Made by a program: the position numbers and the translations under genes | Source of the DNA: Acinetobacter gerneri DSM 14967 = CIP 107464 = MTCC 9824 | GTDB lineage: Bacteria; Pseudomonadota; Gammaproteobacteria; Pseudomonadales; Moraxellaceae | Length of the DNA: 64,000 bases | Assembly: GCF_000368565.1 (NCBI RefSeq) | Contig: NZ_KB849537.1 | Location: 2,451-66,450 of the forward strand | Direction of reading: 5' to 3' | Notes under the pieces: generated by a model | Database searches by the model: none | The model's input: the letters and a program-made list of their open reading frames with translations, nothing else | Told to the model about the DNA's origin: nothing | Shown here: positions 7,917 to 17,820 of the stretch, piece by piece | Layout: each line of letters begins with the position of its first letter | Numbering within the stretch: position 1 is the first letter of the stretch

Positions 7917-9635
7917 ATGATAAGTTCATCCTTATATCAAATTTTGACTATCGCAGGTGTGATTTTACTTGCGCTCATCATTATCGGGGTCATTATTGCC
8001 CGACTCTATAAACGCTCAAGTAAAGAAGTTTCATTTGTCCGTACTGGATTTGGCGGTGAGAAAGTCATTTTAAATGGCGGCGCAATCGTATTGCCTGTTT
8101 TACATGAAGTGATCCCTGTCAATATGAATACGCTTCGCCTAGAAGTAAGACGAGCTTCTGATCAAGCCTTGATTACCCGTGATCGTATGCGTGTAGATGT
8201 CATGGCTGAGTTTTATGTACGGGTAAAACCTATGGCAGAGTCGATCGCAACTGCGGCTCAGACATTGGGTAAAAAAACCATGTCACCTCAAGAGCTGAAA
8301 GATTTGGTAGAAGGTAAATTTGTCGATTCTTTACGTGCTGTAGCTGCTGAAATGGCAATGGAAGAATTACATGAAAAACGTGTTGATTTCGTGCAAAAAG
8401 TACAACAGGTGGTGTCAGAAGATCTATATAAAAATGGTTTGGAACTCGAAACGGTATCATTGACAGGACTTGACCAGACCAGCTTTGAATATTTTAATCC
8501 TCAAAATGCCTTTGATGCCGAAGGTTTAACAAAACTCACTGAAACCATCGAAGATCGTCGTAAAAAACGTAATGATATTGAGCAAGACAATGACTTGGCG
8601 ATTAAAGCCAAAAACCTAGAAACAGAACAAGCAAGACTGCAAATTTTACGTGAAGAAGAATACGCAAAACTGCAACAAGAACGTGAAATTTCTATCCGTC
8701 GTGCTGAACAATTGGCTGAAATTGCAACACAAGAAGCTTCAAAAAAACGTGAAGCAGAAGAAGCACAAATTGCTGCAAATCGTGAAGTTGAATTGAAACG
8801 AATCGCCTCTGCTCGTGATGTTGAAAATGAAAATATTTTAAAAGCACAGTTGATCCAAAAAGCACAAGTCGAACAGAAAAAAACCATTGAACTGGCTGAA
8901 CAAGATCGTGCAATTGCGATTGCTGAAAAATCGCGTGCAGAATCAGAAGCCAAAGCTCAAGCAGACCAAGCGCGTGCGGCTGCGGTAAAAGCTGAAGAAG
9001 AAGTTTTGACTGTTCGTGAAACACAACGTGCAGAACGTGAAAAAGCAGTTGAACTTGTTGCCGCAAAACAAGCCGCTGAAAAAGATGCGATTGCAATTAC
9101 CGTTGCTGCTGAAGCAAGTAAAAAAGCAGCAGTCGACGAAGCAGAGGCGATTCGTATCAGCGCTGAAGCTGAAGCTGAGAAACACCGTTTACAAGCCAAA
9201 GGTGAAGCTGATGCAAAAAAACTCCTCGCAGAAGCGCAAGAGAAACAATATCAAGTTGATGCTGAAGGTACACGTGCAGTCAATGAAGCAAATAATGTAC
9301 TCTCTCCTGAACAAGTTGAAATGCAAGTACGCTTAGCCTTGATTAAATATTTACCTGAAATCATTCGTGAAAGTGTTAAACCAATGGAAAATATTGATGA
9401 CATCAAAATTTTGCAGGTGAATGGTTTAAATGGTGCAGGCGGTGCATCTGTTGCTACAGCAGATAATGCGGAACAAGGACAAGTGGCTTTATCTGATCAA
9501 GTTGTCAATAGTGCCCTTCGCTATCGTTCACAAGCACCTTTGATTGATAGCTTGATGAATGAATTGGGTATACACGGTGGGGATATCAATGGTTTGACCC
9601 AAGGTTTAAAGCCTCAAGCGAAACACGATAAGTAA
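7917..9635 (+). CDS. yqiK: Flotillin-family (SPFH) protein YqiK
   Basis: A 572-residue membrane-anchored scaffold. One N-terminal membrane segment (about 8-30) is followed by an SPFH/band-7 domain to about residue 200 (FVRTGFGGEKVILNGGAIVLP, then the MSPQELKDLVEGKF and ALITRDRMRVDV segments). A very long Ala/Glu/Lys/Arg coiled coil spans about 205-450, and a C-terminal tail carries the PLIDSLMNELG segment. Flotillins oligomerise under the inner membrane and organise lipid microdomains. The 30-bp spacing from yqiJ suggests one transcript, which ends at the terminator at 9655. The coiled coil creates many spurious antisense frames that should be ignored. Confidence 0.92.
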   Translation: MISSSLYQILTIAGVILLALIIIGVIIARLYKRSSKEVSFVRTGFGGEKVILNGGAIVLPVLHEVIPVNMNTLRLEVRRASDQALITRDRMRVDVMAEFYVRVKPMAESIATAAQTLGKKTMSPQELKDLVEGKFVDSLRAVAAEMAMEELHEKRVDFVQKVQQVVSEDLYKNGLELETVSLTGLDQTSFEYFNPQNAFDAEGLTKLTETIEDRRKKRNDIEQDNDLAIKAKNLETEQARLQILREEEYAKLQQEREISIRRAEQLAEIATQEASKKREAEEAQIAANREVELKRIASARDVENENILKAQLIQKAQVEQKKTIELAEQDRAIAIAEKSRAESEAKAQADQARAAAVKAEEEVLTVRETQRAEREKAVELVAAKQAAEKDAIAITVAAEASKKAAVDEAEAIRISAEAEAEKHRLQAKGEADAKKLLAEAQEKQYQVDAEGTRAVNEANNVLSPEQVEMQVRLALIKYLPEIIRESVKPMENIDDIKILQVNGLNGAGGASVATADNAEQGQVALSDQVVNSALRYRSQAPLIDSLMNELGIHGGDINGLTQGLKPQAKHDK

Positions 9636-9654
9636 TCAGAAATTATCATAAATA

Positions 9655-9684
9655 ATGAGGCTGAACATTCAGCCTTATTTTTAT
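9655..9684 (+). terminator. Terminator of yqiJ-yqiK
   Basis: GGCTGA (9659-9664) pairs with TCAGCC (9669-9674). The stem is flanked by A-rich and T-rich arms (TTATTTTTATT). Confidence 0.7.
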
Positions 9685-9713
9685 TAAATTTAGCACCTGT
9701 GATCTAAAATAAT

Positions 9714-11069
9714 TTAGTCGCGATCCGCAAATACTGGATCAGTTAAATCTGGTATTTTAGGTGCCGTTAAAAAATGTGGATGCCCTTGTTCTGCAATATA
9801 TTTTCCACGCCTTAAATCTTGTGGGGCGAGATAATATTCATAAGCACCATCAAGTGATCTGATGGTTTTACCTCTTTTTAAATAGGCCTCTTTAATTTTA
9901 AAATCTTCATCAAAATCAAGTACAATTTTGCCAAACTCTGCTTCATGAGCAGGAGTTTCATTTCGAGCCAATGAGGAAAGCGGAAAAAGCTCTTGGAAAT
10001 TTTTAAAATATAAGGCTAGATTTGGATCTTGGTAATAAGGGATATACCCATCAGCGGACCATTTTGGAATAGGAAACATATGGATTTCAACATAATAACG
10101 AACACCTGTAGGCTTATAGGTAAGCCAAGTTCCAATTTTGACAGGCGCTGCTTTTAAATGTGTTTTGTCTGCTTCTAATTGATCATCCAATATTTCATAA
10201 CGCTCAACATTGGCATATTCTGCATAGTATTCACCTGACCAGTCAGCATCTGGTGCATTAACCTCCAAATTCCAAGGGAACTTAGTTTGCAACATTTTAT
10301 ACCAGTCAGAATTGACTTTTAATGTTCCATCCATCCAACGTTTATAAATCGCAGGGTTACGTTTTTTAAAGTCGTCCAGAGCCGACTGAACATGTTTTTT
10401 TCTGATATCGTTAGTTTTTAGGTACTCTAAGTTCCCTGTATAATTTAAACCTACATGTTGAATATAATCTGCATCTATTTTTGTCGCTTGCCACGATCTG
10501 ATTTCCTTACGAGTCCCTGCTCCTATAGCATATAAGATAATCCAGCCTTTGGGTGCAAAACCGATGTCAAAAGTATCATACACATTTGGTGACGGATTAT
10601 CCGTATCATCCGCTGTTCCTTTATGTACTGTAGTCATTAAGTCATAAATTTTTTCTTTTGGGAGTGGTTGTATAAGTTGATAAAACTGATTGTCATAACT
10701 ATCAAAAAAAGTCAGATGAAGCATCTCTGGTAAGGGCTGTTTAAACAGGTTGCCACCAAGAGGTGTACTTCCAAGCCCCCACCAACCAGATGGTCCATCT
10801 ACTGTGCGAAGCCAAGTACCATCCGCAAGGTGAAATGAGGTTTGCATATTGGTATCGACAGGAGATTTTACTACCCTTGATTCAACTGCTATGGCATTAG
10901 TATTGTCTTTGTAATTGGTAAAAGTTCCAGAGGAAAGGCTTACTCCCCATTCAATTTCAAATTGTTTCGTATTCATGTGTTTTACTTTATAGATATGGAA
11001 AAGATAAAATGAAAAAGCACCCAAGAATGCTATCAAAAAAAATGCAGTTAAAAATTTCCGATTAAGCAT
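9714..11069 (-). CDS. DUF2931 family protein, putative immunity to the adjacent lipase effector
   Basis: A 451-residue protein with one N-terminal membrane segment (about 7-28) and no Cys for lipidation, so it is probably anchored in the inner membrane facing the periplasm. Residues 35-215 look like DUF2931: LPEMLHLTFFDSYDNQFYQL, then GFAPKGWIILYAIGAG. A second, less recognisable domain fills 235-451, giving a protein longer than most DUF2931 members. DUF2931 proteins are often found next to DUF2235 (Tle) effectors, and this gene overlaps the effector gene by 8 bp (ATGCTTAA), implying translational coupling. The immunity role is inferred from context. Binding to the effector is untested. Confidence 0.72.
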   Translation of the reverse strand: MLNRKFLTAFFLIAFLGAFSFYLFHIYKVKHMNTKQFEIEWGVSLSSGTFTNYKDNTNAIAVESRVVKSPVDTNMQTSFHLADGTWLRTVDGPSGWWGLGSTPLGGNLFKQPLPEMLHLTFFDSYDNQFYQLIQPLPKEKIYDLMTTVHKGTADDTDNPSPNVYDTFDIGFAPKGWIILYAIGAGTRKEIRSWQATKIDADYIQHVGLNYTGNLEYLKTNDIRKKHVQSALDDFKKRNPAIYKRWMDGTLKVNSDWYKMLQTKFPWNLEVNAPDADWSGEYYAEYANVERYEILDDQLEADKTHLKAAPVKIGTWLTYKPTGVRYYVEIHMFPIPKWSADGYIPYYQDPNLALYFKNFQELFPLSSLARNETPAHEAEFGKIVLDFDEDFKIKEAYLKRGKTIRSLDGAYEYYLAPQDLRRGKYIAEQGHPHFLTAPKIPDLTDPVFADRD

Positions 11070-12468
11070 GGTGAACTTCTCGATATGGGAGATCGTTTTT
11101 CAACCTAATTGAATACCCTACATTTCTACCTAGACCATAGTAGGAGCCAGGGTCTCCAAAAAATTTTTGTGCAGACCAATGTAAAAATTGATGTCGTAGG
11201 TTTCTGACTTGTTCTCTATTGGTTAATCTTAAATCTAGTTTCCCCCCCCATGAGACTTTACTCATCACTGTAGAAGGATGACGATTGATTAACTCCTTAA
11301 GTATTCCAATTAGACCATCATTTTCATAATCTACGATTGTTTGTTTAAATTGGATCAGTGCAAACTTTTGAGCCATTAAACGCATAGTTTTTAATGGTAT
11401 TTTGTGATAATCAAATGGAATTCCTGTTATATTCTTTTCAGTGTCTTTGGCTGGTCTTCTAGCTTGGTAGTCTTGAGATATACTGCTTGGCGGTAATGGG
11501 TAACTTAAAGGTCGTATATCATTTTCAAAATAAAAGCCTTGTTCGATAAACCATTTTTTTAATTTATTTGTTGTTATTGCATATTCGTCACCTTTTCCAT
11601 CAGGGTAACTTCCACCAATATCTGAATGAGCCCCATTCATAGTGACTTCAAAGCCAAACTTTTCTTTTAAAGCAAGTGTAATATCTGTCAAATCAAAGTA
11701 TTCACGATATTCATCGGCTGCTACGATATGAAAAACTTTGATATTTTTTTTATCCTGTGCATTTAAGCTAGAAAAATCTAAGTAAAGTTCTTTGTTATCA
11801 TTATAAAAATTAGGTTTTGATGGCCAGACTGGCTGAAAAGAAGAAACCGTATCAAATATCCCGACAAATCTAAACGTCATTTGTGCCGCACTGAGCCCCC
11901 AACCTTTAAAAAAGTGAGGATAGTTTTTAACCATTCCGACAAAGTGTCTTGCAGTTGCAGCACCACGGCTAAAACCAAAGACATTAAATATTATTATGGA
12001 TGGCTTTTGATTTCTATCATTAAATTTTTTATATCTTTCTTGTATTAGTGAAAAGGCTTGTGAAGCTCTAGCTACTATCCCTGTTTTCCCACTGCCTGCT
12101 GCAAAGCCTCTCGTATCATCATTATTATATTTTTCTGTCCCCATACCTTCAACATAGACCCAAATATTATCTTTATTCTCATTGTACTGTTGGGTAAAAA
12201 GATGGGCTACATTTGAATAGGCATTGCGATAGCTTTCCATATCTTTATTTTGATCAATTTTTCGTTGAGTATCTCTGGTACTTCTTTGATAATAATCAAT
12301 ATTATACATATTATTTTTTGTGCCATCAAAGAATACATTGACCACTATTGGTTTTACCGTCAACGGTACAGACGAATTTGGAGGCTTATTCGTAGAAACT
12401 GTTGTAAGTGGTTTTTGCTTTGACTTACTTTGGTCTTGTACTGGAAGCGTTGCCATATTTTTCCCCAT
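11062..12468 (-). CDS. T6SS Tle1-type phospholipase effector (DUF2235)
   Basis: A 468-residue alpha/beta-hydrolase of the DUF2235 type. The FFDGTKNN motif is at 47-54, the nucleophile elbow GFSRG at 165-169 (Ser167), the acidic residue in FDT at 205-207 (Asp206), and HSDIGGSY with His281 completes the usual Ser-Asp-His triad. Tle1 proteins are delivered by type VI secretion and hydrolyse membrane phospholipids of rival cells. There is no signal peptide, as expected. The gene lies directly after vgrG (TAATG, one shared base). A second ATG at 12456 has a good GGGGA site 5 nt upstream and may be the true start. Composition is more AT-rich than the neighbours, hinting at acquisition. Confidence 0.85.
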   Translation of the reverse strand: MGKNMATLPVQDQSKSKQKPLTTVSTNKPPNSSVPLTVKPIVVNVFFDGTKNNMYNIDYYQRSTRDTQRKIDQNKDMESYRNAYSNVAHLFTQQYNENKDNIWVYVEGMGTEKYNNDDTRGFAAGSGKTGIVARASQAFSLIQERYKKFNDRNQKPSIIIFNVFGFSRGAATARHFVGMVKNYPHFFKGWGLSAAQMTFRFVGIFDTVSSFQPVWPSKPNFYNDNKELYLDFSSLNAQDKKNIKVFHIVAADEYREYFDLTDITLALKEKFGFEVTMNGAHSDIGGSYPDGKGDEYAITTNKLKKWFIEQGFYFENDIRPLSYPLPPSSISQDYQARRPAKDTEKNITGIPFDYHKIPLKTMRLMAQKFALIQFKQTIVDYENDGLIGILKELINRHPSTVMSKVSWGGKLDLRLTNREQVRNLRHQFLHWSAQKFFGDPGSYYGLGRNVGYSIRLKNDLPYREVHHA

Positions 12469-15293
12469 TATTCTTCATTTTCACTATTATTTGTCTCGTC
12501 GAAATCTTCTGGATCACTAGCATCATCATTTGAGTCTAATTCATCATCACTATTAGGATCCGTATCCTCACCATCATCAGCATATATTTCAAATTGACAG
12601 CCTTGATAACCAGAACCTAGACGGATGGTTTCACCGTTTTCATTACTTATCCCTCTAAAAATCTGCCCCGATGCAGTCACGATTTTGTAAGCGAAACCCG
12701 CAACTGCATCCCCTTGAGGATTTTTCAATATAAACATTTCGTTATAAGGATCTTTTGGTATCGCATAATCGATTGTTTTAGGACCATATTTTATAAACTG
12801 CTTGGTATAAGCCTTTATTTCTCCTTGAGTACCGAGTTCTATATGGTCAGGAGTAAGTTTGATGTAGTTTCCTTTCACGTTCAGCAATATTTCTTGATCA
12901 GCTGCGATTTCAACTGATTTCTTTTTACTGATGATTTTCAGCACTTTGTCGGCAATAATATCCATCGCATCTGTCTGCGCATGTATTTCCGTTTTTCCAT
13001 GTGCTGCAATGAGTTTCATTCCCTGCTTTACTGCAAATAAACTGATTTTTTCTATAGCATGAGCAACAAAATTCTTTTGAGTGCTGGCGTGGAGATTACC
13101 TTTTGCGATTTGGTTAATGTCTTGATCACTAGTAAGATGAATATTTTCTGCTGTACTGAGCCCAATCCCTGAAGGGGATGAAAGTAGCAACATGGCTCGA
13201 TTAAATTTTGCGATATCTTTTTGAATATTTTCCGCAAAAGATTTGAGTTGCTCGACTGTTGTAATTTCATCTGTTTGGTGCTGTTTCGCCACTTCGCTCA
13301 ATGATTTGGCATATTCATAACTTTTGCTGATCTGCTGTTTAGCTTCTTCAGCATACATATGTTCGCCATTTGCATTTGTCTGAGCATAACTTGTGATCAA
13401 CAGCCCATTTCCAGCACGTACAGCGCCATAGCTATCTGTACGAATTTCAAATCCAGTGCCACGATCTTTACTGCTTTCATCTTCTTTAGGAAAACTCAAC
13501 TGTCCGAGATTGATTTGGCTTGCCGCAAAACTATTGTGTAATTGTGCGCTGATTTGCCCCTGAGTATCATCAAATCGAAGTTGGCTAAATCCATTCCCTT
13601 CGATTTCAGCCGTTTTTACCCCACTCAAATATCGGGTCTCTGGCAATTTACCTTTATGGTCAAATTTTGCAGGATATCGTGCTGCTTCATGAACACGACC
13701 TATGACGATTGGTCGATCTATATCAGCATCAAGATGTGATACCAGCACAATTTCGCCAATTCGAGGAAGATATCGTTCCCCGAAATTTGTTCCTGCAAAT
13801 GCATTGAGTACAGGAACCCATGCAGAATCATTATCGTGATCATTTGTGCCAGATCCACCATCATGTTGATTATCTTTGGGTTTGATTAAAAAAGGGAATC
13901 GTACTTTGATCCGACCAAGCTCATCGACATGGACGACTTCGTTTGATGGACCGACCACTTTACAATGCATCATTGTTGCACGTGGTTTATCTGCTAAAGC
14001 ATTGTATTCGGGAACAATGACTGTATTTTTTCGATGAAGTACCAGTTCATTTTCCTGTCTTTCACCCAAAGTATCTGAAATAAAATGAGTCCACTGACTT
14101 TGTTTCAGCAAATGATTGAAGTGGTCATTCAGCTGTTTTGGAATATTGTTTTGACAATAAAATTTTTTGGCAAAAATTAAATAGCGATTATCATCATCTT
14201 TATGCTGATCAATCAGTTCATGCCCTTCTAACTGAAACCATTGTCCAATAGCCGCATCTCGAACCGTGCTTTTAGCAATAAATACTTTAGCCAATAAATT
14301 GTATTGATTGATTTGATTTTCTACAGTTGTTTCAAGCTGAGATAAATTTGCTTGAGGTGTTGCACTATGCCCTTCCAGATCAGCAATACAAGCAGGTTTA
14401 ATCTCGAGCGCAGTATCTAGACCTGATTTTTCATTGGCATAATGATCGCTATGATGATGTTTGGAAGTCTGTAAAAAATCTTCTTGTTTAATCAAATCTG
14501 CGCGCCAGCGATGTCCATGTACCTGTGTCGGTTGCATGCTTCGTTTGGCTGAAAAATGTGTAATGCTATCCTGTGTTTCCGCGGCTGAACTGCGATGAAA
14601 GCGAATTATTTTTCTATCTAATTGTTTAAAATATGCATTGTGATCAATCAAACAAAGTTTTTGTGGCTGCAAGGCTGTACAAAAGGAGTCTACAAAAGGT
14701 GTTTGTTCCTGCAACATTGCATTGATGCCATGTTCAGCCAATAATCTTAAAATAAATTGTTTATCGGATTCATTTCTTTGAGTTATTTGCGCATGAGCTG
14801 GATAAGTTTTCTTTAAACCCTCCAAATTTAATCGCAGATAAAACATGAACATAGAACTGCATTGATACCATTCTTTAATAATAGTATCGACCACATATAT
14901 CACTGATTTATCGATAAAAATCCGATTATTTATTCTTTTATCTAGGATTGATAATGGATCTTCAATCGTTAAAAGATAACTCGTCAATGCACCATCAGAT
15001 GCCCCTTGTTCAGCAGCAACGATAACGCCTGTGGTCCTAAAATACTGTCCACTATCACATATTTGATCGACTGCAACTTGCACACCGATAAATTTCTTTA
15101 AAGCGATCGTTGAATCTGTAGAAAAACACAGTGCTGTAGCTTTCAAAAAATCTTTATTGATCGACTGAGATGCCTCGAAGTACTGAAGATACAATTTGTC
15201 ATTTAAAAGTTGATCAGAAAATAAAATAGAGACAGGTCGTCGATATGATGTTAGCCCCATTTTTTCTAACATTTCAGAAAGTATATTTGACAT
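12468..15293 (-). CDS. vgrG: Type VI secretion tip protein VgrG with C-terminal extension
   Basis: A 941-residue spike protein. Residues 1-380 correspond to the gp27-like base, and about 440-560 to the gp5/OB-fold part with the conserved HVDELGRIKVRFPF and SAWVPVLNAFAGTNFGERYLPRIGEIVLV segments. A beta-helix (DUF2345-type, with DGQINQIAKGNLH-like repeats) runs to about 840. Beyond it comes a small domain (GFAYKIVTASGQIFRGISN...) and a tail of about 36 residues made mostly of Asp and Glu. Such extensions load cognate effectors, and the DUF2235 gene follows at once. No T6SS core genes are in the window, so this is an orphan vgrG island. Confidence 0.93.
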   Translation of the reverse strand: MSNILSEMLEKMGLTSYRRPVSILFSDQLLNDKLYLQYFEASQSINKDFLKATALCFSTDSTIALKKFIGVQVAVDQICDSGQYFRTTGVIVAAEQGASDGALTSYLLTIEDPLSILDKRINNRIFIDKSVIYVVDTIIKEWYQCSSMFMFYLRLNLEGLKKTYPAHAQITQRNESDKQFILRLLAEHGINAMLQEQTPFVDSFCTALQPQKLCLIDHNAYFKQLDRKIIRFHRSSAAETQDSITHFSAKRSMQPTQVHGHRWRADLIKQEDFLQTSKHHHSDHYANEKSGLDTALEIKPACIADLEGHSATPQANLSQLETTVENQINQYNLLAKVFIAKSTVRDAAIGQWFQLEGHELIDQHKDDDNRYLIFAKKFYCQNNIPKQLNDHFNHLLKQSQWTHFISDTLGERQENELVLHRKNTVIVPEYNALADKPRATMMHCKVVGPSNEVVHVDELGRIKVRFPFLIKPKDNQHDGGSGTNDHDNDSAWVPVLNAFAGTNFGERYLPRIGEIVLVSHLDADIDRPIVIGRVHEAARYPAKFDHKGKLPETRYLSGVKTAEIEGNGFSQLRFDDTQGQISAQLHNSFAASQINLGQLSFPKEDESSKDRGTGFEIRTDSYGAVRAGNGLLITSYAQTNANGEHMYAEEAKQQISKSYEYAKSLSEVAKQHQTDEITTVEQLKSFAENIQKDIAKFNRAMLLLSSPSGIGLSTAENIHLTSDQDINQIAKGNLHASTQKNFVAHAIEKISLFAVKQGMKLIAAHGKTEIHAQTDAMDIIADKVLKIISKKKSVEIAADQEILLNVKGNYIKLTPDHIELGTQGEIKAYTKQFIKYGPKTIDYAIPKDPYNEMFILKNPQGDAVAGFAYKIVTASGQIFRGISNENGETIRLGSGYQGCQFEIYADDGEDTDPNSDDELDSNDDASDPEDFDETNNSENEE

Positions 15294-15572
15294 TGTTGAT
15301 GACTTATATTTCTACTACTCGATCAAATTTAGATCAAAAAAATAAGCAATGCAGCAAGTTTAAAAAAATTGTCTCATTCAATAACTGAATTTTCGTTTTT
15401 TGATAAATGTTGAATATTCAAATAAATTTACCTTAACCCAAAGGACAATAAAACCATATAGAACTTCAATAAAACAAGTCCATTTTTATTTTTAGTCAAA
15501 TCATAGAGACTGGGCACATTCTAGAAAAATCGCCACAGTCCCATCTAAATAGAGATAGCGTTCAGATCCAAT

Positions 15573-16688
15573 TTAACTCAGTCTATTTCTAAATAACCAA
15601 GCAGCCAAAGGCAAGGTAATACAAGTCAAAATCAGCATAGGAACAAAATTCCATGCCACTTGCATAAAACTCGCGCCTTCCAAATAAACCCGTCGAACCA
15701 GATCAATTGCAAAACGTAATGGATTTACATACGTTGCATACTCTAAAAAAGCAGGCATATTTTGCACTGGAGTCAGCAAACCAGACAGTAGCATCAAAGG
15801 CATCATGATTAAAAATGTATATTGCATGGCTTGTTGCATATTTAAAGAAATTGCAGAAATGGAAAGCCCAATACCAACCGTGGCGATATTGAAACAAAAC
15901 AAGCCGAAATATAGCAAAACAAATGATCCATTCATTGGAATTTTAAACCAAAATAAAATGATCAACATAATAATAGTCGACTGAATCATGCCGATAATCA
16001 CTGAAGGGATAGCCTTTCCGATCAAGAGTTGCATCGGATTTAACGGCGTCACCAAGAGCTGATCAAAAGTACTTTGTTCCCGTTCACGGGCTACAGACAA
16101 AGCCGACAAAAGTAGCGTTTGAATCATACTGAGTGAGGCAATCAATGCTGGCATCATGCTCCAGCGTGATTCAAGATTTGGGTTAAACCATGACCTCGTC
16201 TCTATCGTCATACTTGCCGTAGTTCCTGCACGATCTTCATTTAAACCATTTACAATCGTATTGATATAAGAGGATGCAATGCCTGCTGTAGATGAATTAC
16301 GCGCATCCAAAATGAGTTGTATCGGTGAAGCTTGTTGCTGATTGAGCTTATTTTCAAAATCTGCGGGGATAACCAGTACCAATAAAGCTTTTTGCGAATC
16401 AATCTGCTCTGCAATTTGGGATGAATTTTCTAGATTTGCGACCCGATGAAAATGTCCTGAGCCATCCAGTCTGGCGATTAACTCTGTAGAAACTTGCCCT
16501 TTACTATGATCTAAAACAGCGTATTTTGCATTATTGACATCATAGGTCGCGGCATAGCCAAACAAAATGGCTTGAATAAGCGCAGGAGCAAATAAAATCA
16601 CACGATTTGCTGGTTCTTTGATAATCGTCAAAATTTCTTTTTGAATAAGAAATCCGAGCTGCCTAAACCAAATCATCAGTCCTTGCAT
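15573..16688 (-). CDS. ybhR: ABC-2 type permease, YbhR-like
   Basis: A 371-residue inner-membrane permease: one membrane segment near residue 25, a large periplasmic loop (about 45-175), then five segments between about 180 and 365 including the conserved SVAREREQSTFDQLLVTPL coupling motif. The ATG at 16688 is chosen because GGGGTGA lies 6 nt upstream and the start then sits 4 bp after the upstream gene. A longer frame from 16730 would overlap that gene by 38 bp. It is the last gene of a four-gene exporter operon like E. coli ybhGFSR, which handles cationic or antibiotic-type compounds. The substrate here is unknown. Confidence 0.87.
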   Translation of the reverse strand: MQGLMIWFRQLGFLIQKEILTIIKEPANRVILFAPALIQAILFGYAATYDVNNAKYAVLDHSKGQVSTELIARLDGSGHFHRVANLENSSQIAEQIDSQKALLVLVIPADFENKLNQQQASPIQLILDARNSSTAGIASSYINTIVNGLNEDRAGTTASMTIETRSWFNPNLESRWSMMPALIASLSMIQTLLLSALSVAREREQSTFDQLLVTPLNPMQLLIGKAIPSVIIGMIQSTIIMLIILFWFKIPMNGSFVLLYFGLFCFNIATVGIGLSISAISLNMQQAMQYTFLIMMPLMLLSGLLTPVQNMPAFLEYATYVNPLRFAIDLVRRVYLEGASFMQVAWNFVPMLILTCITLPLAAWLFRNRLS

Positions 16689-16692
16689 AAAA

Positions 16693-17820
16693 TCACCCCA
16701 ATTTTTTACGTAAAGACAAACGTGAAGCATTGATCAGCACCAGTGCATAAATCAATAAAATTCCACATTCTTTAAAAATTAATGCCCAGTCATTGCCACT
16801 CAAAAATAGTGTTTTTAATAACTGCATAAAATGCGTTGCAGGTAAAAGTTGGCTAATAAATTGCACAATATAAGGCTGATTACTGAGATCAAATACAAAA
16901 CCTGAAAGCATCATGGCAGGCATAAAACTAATCAACATTGCCAATTGACTGGCTTGAAACTGCCCTTTGGCATAGCCAGAAATCGTTAACCCAAGCGCCA
17001 ACGACACCACAAGATACAGCATTGAAACTAAAATAATCGCACCTAGTGAACCTCGAATAGGAACATGAAAAATGAAATAACTCGCCAATAAACAAAGCAC
17101 CAAATCAATCACACCAATAATCAAATAAGGTGCTAACTTGGCAAGCACTAATTCCAAAGGTCGAACTGGTGTGACAAACAATGCCTCTAAAGTTCCTCTT
17201 TCACGTTCTCTTGCAATCAATAAAGCCGTTAAAAATGCACCGATTAATGTCAAAATGAGCACCATCAATCCGGGCACTAAAAACCAAGTACTATTACTTG
17301 CCTCATTGAACCACATCCGTTGTTCTATGCTGATTGAGCCGACGCTACTTGATGAATTTGCACGATCAGATTGAATACCTGAAACTGTTGAAATTGCGCC
17401 AAGCACATAGCCCTGTAGCGAATTAGCGACTGTGGTATTGGCACCGTTTAAAATCAATTGAATCTGAGCTTGTCCCTGTGTTTGCTCATCTGCAAAATTG
17501 GCAGGAATATGCAAAATAGCATCCGTTTTATGCTGCATCAGTGCATTTTCAGCAGATTTAAAATCATGGAAATATTCAGCTTGTAGATATTTACTGCTGG
17601 ATAAACCATTCCAGATTTGTACTGTTTGCGGGGTATCCTGATCAACCACAACTGCAACTCTAGCTTTGCTTAAATCAAATGAAAGCCCGTATCCAAAAAG
17701 TAAAATGAGCACAATCGGCAATAATAGTCCTACACCGAGGTTACTTTTATCACGTAACAATTGTTTTGATTCTTTGACAATGAGTGAGCATAAGCGCTGA
17801 AAATTTGTAGAGTAACTCAT
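16693..17820 (-). CDS. ybhS: ABC-2 type permease, YbhS-like
   Basis: A 375-residue permease with the same layout as its downstream partner: one N-terminal membrane helix (about 28-48), a periplasmic domain with WFNEASNSTWFLVPGLM near 190, and five C-terminal helices. The coupling segment LIARERERGTLEALFVTPVRPLELV is present. The start overlaps the stop of the ATPase gene by 4 bp, so translation is likely coupled. With ybhR it should form the heterodimeric membrane part of the exporter. Confidence 0.87.
   Translation of the reverse strand: MSYSTNFQRLCSLIVKESKQLLRDKSNLGVGLLLPIVLILLFGYGLSFDLSKARVAVVVDQDTPQTVQIWNGLSSSKYLQAEYFHDFKSAENALMQHKTDAILHIPANFADEQTQGQAQIQLILNGANTTVANSLQGYVLGAISTVSGIQSDRANSSSSVGSISIEQRMWFNEASNSTWFLVPGLMVLILTLIGAFLTALLIARERERGTLEALFVTPVRPLELVLAKLAPYLIIGVIDLVLCLLASYFIFHVPIRGSLGAIILVSMLYLVVSLALGLTISGYAKGQFQASQLAMLISFMPAMMLSGFVFDLSNQPYIVQFISQLLPATHFMQLLKTLFLSGNDWALIFKECGILLIYALVLINASRLSLRKKLG

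Noticed and set aside
8501..9199. Several long antisense frames inside the flotillin gene
   Set aside because: They arise from the Ala/Glu/Lys coiled-coil codons on the other strand. The yqiK reading has a full domain structure.
15480..15545. GACTGTGGC ... GCCCAGTC imperfect hairpin downstream of ybhR
   Set aside because: Too many mismatches and a long loop, and no T-run follows; not a convincing terminator.
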